Below, piece by piece: positions 1-7,307 of a stretch of 7,307 nucleotides of DNA. This DNA comes from Acidobacteriota bacterium. GTDB lineage: Bacteria > Acidobacteriota > Terriglobia > UBA7540. A program made the position numbers and the translations under genes. The stretch is from contig JAJYHU010000099.1 in assembly GCA_021784615.1 (NCBI GenBank), positions 1 through 7,307 on the forward strand. Direction: 5' to 3'. How positions within the stretch are numbered: the first letter of the stretch is position 1; each line of letters opens with the position of its first letter. A model generated the notes under the pieces. It ran no database searches. It was given only the letters and a program-made list of their open reading frames with translations, and had not been told where the DNA came from.

Positions 1-354
1 GTCAAGTTCATCGTTAACGGTGGCTTCTTTCTCAATGTAGACGTCGCCGGAAGGAATGTAGGCTTCGGGTTGGTAGTAATCGTAGTAACTGACGAAATAT
101 TCCACGGCATTCTGCGGGAAAAAATTGCGAAATTCGTGATAGAGCTGCGCGGCAAGAGTCTTGTTGTGCGCCAAGACCAGCGCCGGACGCTGAATCGTCT
201 CAATCACCTTAGCCACGGTAAAAGTTTTCCCGGAGCCGGTTACGCCCAACAGCACCTGGTGCTGTTTGCCGTCAGCGGCGCCGCCCGCCAGTTGCTCGAT
301 GGCCGTTTTCTGGTCGCCTCGCGGTGAATAGTCGGAAACAAGCTTGAAGTCCAT
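1..354 (-). CDS. uvrB: UvrB, excinuclease ABC subunit B (N-terminal 118 codons, cut by window edge)
   Basis: UvrB is the DNA-damage-verifying helicase-like subunit of cytoplasmic nucleotide excision repair. UvrA loads it at lesions and it recruits UvrC. Reading the minus strand from the ATG at 354-352 gives a protein starting MDFKLVSDYSPRGDQ, typical of the UvrB N-terminus with its Q-motif-like segment. Walker A GVTGSGKT lies at residues 37-44, the conserved AHNKTLAAQLYHEF block at 62-75, and the tyrosine-rich beta-hairpin segment (YFVSYYDYYQPEAY) at 86-99, which in the family inserts between the DNA strands. The frame stays open to base 1, so the rest of the roughly 660-residue protein lies outside. 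An AAGGAG Shine-Dalgarno ends only 2 nt before the ATG, which is close. In-frame TTG and GTG codons lie a few codons further upstream but have no better site, and family alignment favours the ATG. It is divergent from uvrA, its functional partner. Identification is secure. Confidence 0.97.
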   Translation of the reverse strand, partial: MDFKLVSDYSPRGDQKTAIEQLAGGAADGKQHQVLLGVTGSGKTFTVAKVIETIQRPALVLAHNKTLAAQLYHEFRNFFPQNAVEYFVSYYDYYQPEAYIPSGDVYIEKEATVNDELD

Positions 355-395
355 GGCTCCTTGTAGACGGCTGCCCACCAATACGCAGATACCCT

Positions 396-401
396 ATTAT
401 A
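396..401 (-). promoter_or_regulatory. Probable uvrB promoter, -10 element
   Basis: On the minus strand these bases read TATAAT, a perfect sigma-70-type -10. Transcription would begin near 388, giving a leader of about 35 nt before the uvrB ATG. The -35 is poor: at 16-18 bp spacing there is only an AT-rich run (the six-T tract near 417-422), with no TTGACA match. The call therefore rests on the -10 and its distance from the gene. A small palindrome (402-412) sits immediately upstream inside the spacer and could be an operator. Confidence 0.6.
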
Positions 402-412
402 GCCTCACAGGC
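402..412. repeat. Short palindrome GCCT-N3-AGGC in the uvrB promoter spacer
   Basis: The sequence reads GCCTCACAGGC, two 4-bp arms around a 3-bp centre, abutting the uvrB -10 element. Its location between -35 and -10 is where a repressor could act. Arms this short occur often by chance in GC-rich DNA, so a role is only a suggestion. Confidence 0.3.
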
Positions 413-501
413 CGGCAAAAAATTGGCGGCGGCCCGTGATTCCAGCCGGGGGAAAGTGCCTGCCCCCAGGAGCCTGCGTGGGACCTCTCGCTCGACCAAA
501 G

Positions 502-522
502 CGCGCAGGCACCGCGCAGGCA
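502..522. repeat. Tandem 10-bp direct repeat CGCGCAGGCA, period 11 bp
   Basis: Exact copies of CGCGCAGGCA lie at 502-511 and 513-522, separated by one base. The 11-bp period is about one turn of the helix, so a protein contacting both copies would sit on one face of the DNA. The repeat overlaps the left arm of the inverted repeat at 509-537 and lies upstream of the uvrA -35. It may be an activator or repressor site. Function is inferred from position only. Confidence 0.4.
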
Positions 523-537
523 ATACAAGCGCGGTGC
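509..537. repeat. 9-bp perfect inverted repeat directly upstream of the uvrA -35
   Basis: Arms GCACCGCGC (509-517) and GCGCGGTGC (529-537) are perfect reverse complements around an 11-bp, AT-richer centre. The right arm ends at the base before the TTGACG -35 box at 538. Twenty bases between arm centres is about two helical turns, a common layout for a dimeric DNA-binding protein. No T-tract follows on either strand, so it does not look like a terminator for either divergent gene. The most likely reading is an operator for uvrA or for both genes, but no known motif is matched. Confidence 0.5.
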
Positions 538-567
538 TTGACGGGCATTTGCCGCCCGTCTTAAGAT
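538..567 (+). promoter_or_regulatory. Probable uvrA promoter (TTGACG-N18-TAAGAT)
   Basis: A -35 box TTGACG (538-543, five of six consensus bases) is followed after 18 bp by TAAGAT (562-567, four of six). With 17-bp spacing the -10 would be TTAAGA. Transcription would start near 574, about 40 nt before the uvrA ATG. The spacer is almost filled by a 7-bp inverted repeat (540-560), and a 9-bp inverted repeat abuts the upstream side, so the promoter looks built for regulation. No CTGT-N8-ACAG or GAAC-N4-GTTC type LexA site was found here by eye. Confidence 0.55.
540..560. repeat. 7-bp perfect inverted repeat inside the uvrA promoter spacer
   Basis: Arms GACGGGC (540-546) and GCCCGTC (554-560) flank a 7-bp centre and lie between the -35 and -10 boxes, overlapping the last bases of the -35. 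A bound dimer would block RNA polymerase, or it could distort a slightly long spacer as MerR-type regulators do. Both roles are inference. It lies upstream of the predicted transcript start, so it would act as DNA rather than as an RNA hairpin. Confidence 0.45.
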
Positions 568-593
568 GGTGGATTGGTCTAACCTCGCGAAAC

Positions 594-614
594 TTCCCTG
601 AGGGACACAGGGAG
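594..614 (+). promoter_or_regulatory. Hairpin over the uvrA ribosome-binding region
   Basis: TCCCTG (595-600) pairs perfectly with CAGGGA (608-613), extendable by a U-G wobble (594/614), around a 7-nt loop. The right arm is the purine-rich GGGAG stretch ending one base before the ATG at 616. The loop carries a second Shine-Dalgarno-like AGGGA (601-605), ten bases from the ATG. The loop copy has the better spacing and would stay exposed, while the start-proximal copy would be buried. An alternative TCCC/GGGA pairing (595-598/602-605) would bury the loop copy instead. A role in translation is possible but unproven. Confidence 0.35.
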
Positions 615-615
615 C

Positions 616-3441
<2,826 letters not shown>

Positions 3442-3498
3442 ATCTCCCGTTACGCATGGCGCGCCTCAAGACATGCAACTAACTAAGAGCCAAAACAT

Positions 3499-3508
3499 CT
3501 TGACGGGC
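3499..3508 (+). promoter_or_regulatory. Possible -35 region upstream of the CPBP protease gene
   Basis: The 120-bp gap after uvrA contains CTTGACGGGC, whose TTGACG (3500-3505) is a good -35. The same ten bases occur at the uvrA promoter (537-546). No matching -10 is seen at 16-18 bp (TCTCGT at 17 bp is poor), and the inverted repeat that continues from this motif at uvrA is absent here. The gene may therefore use this promoter weakly, or be read through from uvrA, as there is no evident terminator between them. Confidence 0.25.
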
Positions 3509-3561
3509 GCGACTTCATCGTTCTCGTTTGCTGAAATTGCAGCTAAAAGCTAGGAAGGCCC

Positions 3562-4395
3562 ATGATTTTTGAACAGGATCCGGAAAGCGAAATCATCGCA
3601 CAAACCCCAACGGAGTCCCAGCCTACGTTTGAGGCCAACCCACGCCCGCCCCGGGAACCCTGGCGGCTTCGCGACCTGCTCATTTTCATCCTCTTCATTC
3701 CTGTCGCTCTGGTAATTTCTAATATAGCGGTCGCGGTTGGTTATGCAGTCCTAGCTCCCATTGTCGGCTGGACGACTCCTCTGTTGAAACTCCAAACAAA
3801 TGCGATTTTCTTACTGACGCTTCAGTTTGTCTTTTATATCCTTCTATTCGCTTATATCTATTTCCTTGTGGCCATATTTTACGGCAAGCCTTTTTGGGCG
3901 GGGCTGAAGTGGCAAATGCTCTCAGGCCATAACACGCTCCGTTTTCTTCTTGGAGGAATCCTTCTTTCGCTGGTCATCATGATCATTCCGCCTTTCTTAC
4001 CGGAAGCAAAAGGGTTCCCGCTGGAGAAGCTGTTTAACTCTCCCGCCTCAGCGTATGCCGTTGCGGCGTTCGCAGTTCTGATTGCGCCTTTCATGGAAGA
4101 ACTTTTGTTTCGCGGGCTGCTGTTTGCCTTTTTTGAAAAGCATGGCGGACTCACTTTCGCTGTCGTTTCCACTGCTCTGCTTTTCGCGGGCCTCCACATT
4201 CCTGAATACTGGGGCGCCTGGGACCACGTCGTGATGATTCTGATTGTCGGGATTGTCTTTTCATTGGTGCGAGGCGCAACCCGGTCCGTAACGCCAAGCT
4301 ATATTCTGCACCTGGCCTACAACGGCACCTTAATGCTGCTTCTCTATCTCCAGACGCAACACTTCCATAAGTTTCCCGGCGTTCCGCACTTTTGA
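3562..4395 (+). CDS. CPBP (CAAX/Rce1-type) intramembrane metalloprotease family protein
   Basis: This 277-residue integral membrane protein belongs to the CPBP family, related to eukaryotic Rce1 and to bacterial bacteriocin-immunity and maturation proteases. A polar, proline- and acid-rich cytoplasmic N-terminus (about residues 1-36) precedes roughly seven hydrophobic segments: about 39-65, 80-108, 129-147, 165-187, 195-211, 222-240 and 244-264. All active-site motifs are visible: E179-E180-x3-R184 (EELLFR), F208-x3-H212, and H250-x3-N254. An intact glutamate/histidine/asparagine set suggests an active enzyme. The ATG at 3562 has AGGAAGG three bases upstream. It lies 120 bp after uvrA on the same strand and converges on the response regulator. 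Neither neighbour points to a substrate: there is no prenyltransferase, peptide precursor or bacteriocin gene here. Family assignment is firm; the specific role is unknown. Confidence 0.92.
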   Translation: MIFEQDPESEIIAQTPTESQPTFEANPRPPREPWRLRDLLIFILFIPVALVISNIAVAVGYAVLAPIVGWTTPLLKLQTNAIFLLTLQFVFYILLFAYIYFLVAIFYGKPFWAGLKWQMLSGHNTLRFLLGGILLSLVIMIIPPFLPEAKGFPLEKLFNSPASAYAVAAFAVLIAPFMEELLFRGLLFAFFEKHGGLTFAVVSTALLFAGLHIPEYWGAWDHVVMILIVGIVFSLVRGATRSVTPSYILHLAYNGTLMLLLYLQTQHFHKFPGVPHF

Positions 4396-4404
4396 CGCGT
4401 CGGA

Positions 4405-4419
4405 CCGCCCATCCGGCGG
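4405..4419 (+). terminator. Weak hairpin just after the CPBP gene
   Basis: CCGCC (4405-4409) and GGCGG (4415-4419) form a 5-bp GC stem with a 5-nt loop, 10 bases after the TGA of the protease gene. There is no T-tract behind it, so it is not a convincing intrinsic terminator. It may stall polymerase or be chance in GC-rich DNA. Confidence 0.2.
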
Positions 4420-4497
4420 ATTGAACCGCTGAGCTTCCCACAGCGAAACTGCACCTCTTTCTGCGCTTATGGACAAGATCATCGCTTCAGATATGGC

Positions 4498-4515
4498 GTT
4501 GGCAATCATGCCGAC
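4498..4515 (+). terminator. Hairpin in the convergent gap, possible terminator element
   Basis: GTTGGCA (4498-4504) and TGCCGAC (4509-4515) form a 7-bp stem with one G-U wobble and an ATCA loop when transcribed on the plus strand. On the minus strand the wobble becomes a C-A mismatch, so it suits plus-strand transcripts better. The nearest T run (4536-4541) starts about 20 bases downstream, too far for a classical terminator. The rest of the 149-bp gap between the convergent genes shows nothing else recognisable. Confidence 0.25.
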
Positions 4516-4544
4516 TGGGCGGGATCAACCACTTTGTTTTTGCG

Positions 4545-5942
4545 TCATGCGTCACGGTGTTGCTTGACGTCGATTCTGAGGCGCTTGATTTTCTGATTCA
4601 GGGTAGATAGGGGAATCTTGAACCGGTCTGCAGCTTCCGTCTGGCTCCAATTGGAGCGAGCCAGCATATCCAGGATGGTCTTGCGCTCAAACTCTCCCAC
4701 AAGATCGAACAACGACCGCCCTTCAATCTCCTGCGCCGAATAATTTGCCATGCCGTGCCGATGATTTTCAAACACCTGCTCCGGCAAAGCGTCGGGTCCA
4801 ATCGAAGGCCCGGAAGAAAGAATCACAGCCCGTTCAACCGCGTTTTCCAGTTCTCGCACGTTTCCGGGCCAATCATGATCCATCAGCAGCTTCATGGCCT
4901 CCGGAGAAAAACTTGACCGCTCACGGCCGTTTTCAGCACAGTACTTGGTTAAGAAATGCTCAGCCAGAACAGGAATATCTTCGATACGATCCCGAAGCGG
5001 AGGGACAGCAATGCTGATCACGTTTAGACGATAGTAAAGGTCTTCCCGAAACGTATTCGCTTGAACCATCTTCATCAGGTCAGCGTTGGTGGCCGCCAGA
5101 ATACGGACATCCACTTTAATAGTTTCCGTGCCGCCCAATCGCATGAACTCGCGCTCCTGGATCACGCGAAGCAGCTTCGCCTGCGTTTCAACGCCCACTG
5201 TTCCGATCTCATCAAAAAAGATGGTTCCCTGATCGGCAACTTCAAAGAGTCCCCGTTTGGTGGCAATGGCTGAAGTAAAAGCGCCTTTCAGATGTCCAAA
5301 AAGCGTGCTTTCAAGCAGGTCCACCGGCATCGCTCCGGTGTTCACGGGAACAAAAGGTTTATCGGCGCGGGGGCTGGTCGCATGGATCGTCTTGGCCACC
5401 AATTCTTTTCCCGTCCCGCTTTCGCCCGTGATCAGCACCGTAGCGCGGCTTGGCGCCACCTGGGTAATCAAATCGAACACCTTCTGCATGCGTTCGCTCT
5501 TGCCGATAATGTTGGGCAATCCGAACCGCTTCAGAGCACGCCGGAGTAAGACGTTTTCCACCTGGAGCCGCGACCGGTCAAGCAGATTCCGGATTTCCAG
5601 AAGCAACTTGTCGTTGTCCCAAGGTTTTGTGATATAGCTTTCCGCCCCTTCTCTAGAAGCCTGAAAGGCAACCTGGCTGGAATCGTAAGCGGTGATCATG
5701 ATGACCGCAGTCTCCGGCGAGTCTCTCTTAATCGCCTGCAACACCTCAAGCCCATTTGAGTCCGGTAAATTGACATCCAGCAGAACAAGGTCAAAAGGCT
5801 CGCGACCGAGCTTTTGCAGCCCTTCTTCCGCGGTCAGCGCCCGCGCGGCCTGATAACCTTCTGTCTTTAAGAGTTCCTCAAGGCTTTCGACGATCTCCTT
5901 CTCATCGTCGACGATAAGAATGGATCCTTTCCTAGAGGACAT
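4545..5942 (-). CDS. NtrC-family sigma-54-dependent response regulator
   Basis: This cytoplasmic transcription activator, phosphorylated by its partner kinase, uses ATP to open sigma-54 promoters. From the ATG at 5942 it has 465 residues. The receiver (about 7-120) has acid pocket D12/D13, phospho-acceptor D56, T84 and K106. The AAA+ domain (about 145-370) has Walker A GESGTGKE at 173-180, the sigma-54 contact loop at 220-225, Walker B with D244/E245, AATN at 283-286, arginines R299 and R305, and WPGNVREL at 358-365. A Fis-type helix-turn-helix occupies about 419-457. The contact loop reads GAFTSA instead of GAFTGA. The frame is open upstream to an ATG at 6008, adding 22 residues without family resemblance. 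The 5942 start is preferred because AGGAA lies about 10 bases upstream and the receiver begins right after it. It overlaps the kinase stop by 11 nt, suggesting coupled translation. Its target genes are not visible. Confidence 0.95.
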   Translation of the reverse strand: MSSRKGSILIVDDEKEIVESLEELLKTEGYQAARALTAEEGLQKLGREPFDLVLLDVNLPDSNGLEVLQAIKRDSPETAVIMITAYDSSQVAFQASREGAESYITKPWDNDKLLLEIRNLLDRSRLQVENVLLRRALKRFGLPNIIGKSERMQKVFDLITQVAPSRATVLITGESGTGKELVAKTIHATSPRADKPFVPVNTGAMPVDLLESTLFGHLKGAFTSAIATKRGLFEVADQGTIFFDEIGTVGVETQAKLLRVIQEREFMRLGGTETIKVDVRILAATNADLMKMVQANTFREDLYYRLNVISIAVPPLRDRIEDIPVLAEHFLTKYCAENGRERSSFSPEAMKLLMDHDWPGNVRELENAVERAVILSSGPSIGPDALPEQVFENHRHGMANYSAQEIEGRSLFDLVGEFERKTILDMLARSNWSQTEAADRFKIPLSTLNQKIKRLRIDVKQHRDA

Positions 5943-7307
5943 TGACAGGTTTCCTGACAGCGGGGAATTCAAGACGGAACGATGTACCGTGCCCCAAACG
6001 GCTCTCAACGTGAATTTCTCCGGAGTGCTCGCGGATAATGCCGTAACTTACCGCCAAGCCAAGTCCGGTGCCGCGGCTGGTCGTTTTCGTCGTGAAAAAG
6101 GGGTCAAATATCTTGCGGAGATGGTCTGGGGAAATGCCAACGCCGTCATCAGAGATCTCGACGTAAACGGTGTTATCAACCAATTCGGTTGAAACCGACA
6201 GGTCACCACCGTACGGCATAGCGTCGCGGGCATTCATGATGAGGTTCATGAGGACTTGCTGTAACTTTCCTGCGTTTCCATAGATCGGAGCAAGATCCCG
6301 CTCCAAATGGAGACTGACCTTAACCTTTGTACTGCGCAGAACGGGCTCAACCAGAGCCAGGGTTTCCTGGACAAGCTTGTTCAGCTCAATCTCGCCGTGC
6401 TCACTGCCGCTGACTCGCGAGAACTTGAGCAAATTATTGATGATTTCTGAGGCCCGAAATCCCTGTTTGACAACTCGTTCGAGCACCCGCACCTGCGGAT
6501 CATCCGGATGCAACTGCCTCAACAACAGTTGGAGTTGGGACGTAATAACGGCCAATGGAGTGTTGACTTCATGCGCCACCCCGGCTGCCAAAACTCCGAT
6601 CGAAGAAAGCTTCTCAGCCTGGATCAGTTGGTCTTCCAGGTTCACTCGCTCGGTCAAATCATTCAAAATCAGCAAGCGCCCGATAACCAACTCGTCCTTC
6701 CCGAGCAATGGCACGGTGGAAAGATTTACGATCAGAGGTCGTCCGGCCGCATCACGCAAGCGGAACTTATAAAGGCTCAGAGATCGGTACGGCTCCGAAG
6801 CAGAGGGTAACCGGGAAAGCAGATCTGGAGGAAACAGTTCGCTCAGAGACTTCCCTATCGCATCGCTGCTCAAAATTCCGTAGAGCCTCTCCATCGAAGC
6901 ATTCCAGGATTCCACGCGCTGCTCAAGATTCCAGGCGATGATTCCCGCGTCGATAGATTCAATGATGTTTTCGTTGAAATCCTTCAAGGTCTGGTATTCC
7001 AGGGCCTTGCGCTCCAGCGAACCGTACAAGCGGGCGCTTTCAATGGCAATTGCGATATATCCTGAAATGGTCCGCAGCAGATCGACATCATCACTCGAAA
7101 GGAAATCGTCCTCGTTGGTCTTTCCAAGTCCCAGATAGCCAAGCGTGTTGCCTTTAACCTTCAGAGGAAGGTAATAGTGCAGGCCTAGGCGTTCAATGGA
7201 CGACTGCACCTGCGGTGGAAAATCCAGGCGTGGCTTGAGGGTTTCAAAAAACAGATACCCTTCCTTCATTTCACTCTGCTCACCACTCAAAAACGTCAGG
7301 TCGAGGG
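5932..7307 (-). CDS. GAF-PAS sensor histidine kinase (N-terminus beyond window)
   Basis: This sensor kinase probably phosphorylates the regulator encoded just downstream. The frame stays open through the last base, so the start lies outside; a TTG at 7290 is not a convincing start because coding sequence continues past it. In order: the end of a GAF domain (about 7305-7030, with ...LPLKVKGNTLGYLGLG... and a helix IAIAIESARLYG); a linker helix; a PAS domain (about 6975-6650, with IDAGIIAWN and WNASMERLYG); HisKA with the phospho-acceptor histidine codon at 6571-6573 (GVAHEVNTPLAV); and HATPase_c with N box NLIMNARDAM (about 6218-6247), G1 DDGVGI (about 6133-6153), F box DPFFTTK (about 6090-6110) and G2 GTGLGL (about 6050-6070). 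All catalytic boxes are intact. No membrane segment is visible in this part, and the signal sensed cannot be deduced. The stop codon (5932-5934) lies within the start of the regulator gene, so the pair forms an operon. Confidence 0.94.
   Translation of the reverse strand, partial: LDLTFLSGEQSEMKEGYLFFETLKPRLDFPPQVQSSIERLGLHYYLPLKVKGNTLGYLGLGKTNEDDFLSSDDVDLLRTISGYIAIAIESARLYGSLERKALEYQTLKDFNENIIESIDAGIIAWNLEQRVESWNASMERLYGILSSDAIGKSLSELFPPDLLSRLPSASEPYRSLSLYKFRLRDAAGRPLIVNLSTVPLLGKDELVIGRLLILNDLTERVNLEDQLIQAEKLSSIGVLAAGVAHEVNTPLAVITSQLQLLLRQLHPDDPQVRVLERVVKQGFRASEIINNLLKFSRVSGSEHGEIELNKLVQETLALVEPVLRSTKVKVSLHLERDLAPIYGNAGKLQQVLMNLIMNARDAMPYGGDLSVSTELVDNTVYVEISDDGVGISPDHLRKIFDPFFTTKTTSRGTGLGLAVSYGIIREHSGEIHVESRLGHGTSFRLEFPAVRKPVNVL

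Noticed and set aside
3454..3476. GCATG...CATGC inverted repeat just after uvrA as a terminator
   Set aside because: The stem is only 5 bp, the loop is long and no T-tract follows.
4396..4544. Sigma-54 (-24/-12) promoter in a non-coding gap, as target of the NtrC-type regulator
   Set aside because: No TGGCAC-N5-TTGC-like sequence with reasonable match was found here or in the other gaps; targets must lie elsewhere.
5257..5637. 126-codon plus-strand frame opposite the response regulator
   Set aside because: It mirrors the conserved AAA+ coding region in antisense and has no domain of its own.
5942..6008. Longer N-terminus for the response regulator starting at 6008
   Set aside because: The extra 22 residues precede the receiver domain without family resemblance, lie wholly within the kinase reading region, and the ATG at 5942 has a suitable AGGAA site.

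Overview
The window is a bacterial chromosomal segment of moderate to fairly high GC with tightly packed, ordinary-looking genes. It holds two complete genes of clear family plus a complete response regulator, and it is cut at both ends inside genes. No mobile element, CRISPR array, tRNA or rRNA was seen. The protein sequences (GAF-PAS histidine kinase paired with an NtrC-type regulator, UvrA/UvrB style) look most like Acidobacteriota or a similar deep soil lineage. That placement rests on general resemblance, not on a search.

Layout. Positions 1-354 (minus) are the first 118 codons of uvrB. Positions 355-615 are a 261-bp divergent promoter region. Positions 616-3441 (plus) are a complete uvrA of 941 codons. 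A 120-bp gap follows, then a CPBP/CAAX-type membrane protease at 3562-4395 (plus). A 149-bp convergent gap separates it from a two-component operon on the minus strand: a histidine kinase (5932-7307, N-terminus outside the window) transcribed into a sigma-54-activating NtrC-family response regulator (4545-5942), with an 11-nt overlap between the two genes.

How they work together. UvrA and UvrB are the damage-recognition and damage-verification parts of nucleotide excision repair, and here they are arranged back to back so both could be controlled from the shared 261 bp. That stretch is the most structured non-coding DNA in the window. It has a 9-bp perfect inverted repeat directly upstream of the uvrA -35, a 7-bp perfect inverted repeat filling the spacer of the same promoter, a tandem 10-bp direct repeat with an 11-bp period, a small palindrome beside the uvrB -10, and a hairpin that could bury the start-proximal uvrA ribosome-binding site. 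No classical LexA box of the E. coli or Bacillus type was found by eye. The kinase/regulator pair is a phosphorelay whose target promoters are not in the window: no convincing -24/-12 site was seen. The CPBP protein is an isolated gene whose substrate cannot be inferred.

I found no evidence of a wholly new system. The points worth a second look are the uvrA/uvrB control region, the LSNGE change in the first ABC signature of UvrA, and the GAFTSA form of the sigma-54 contact loop in the regulator.
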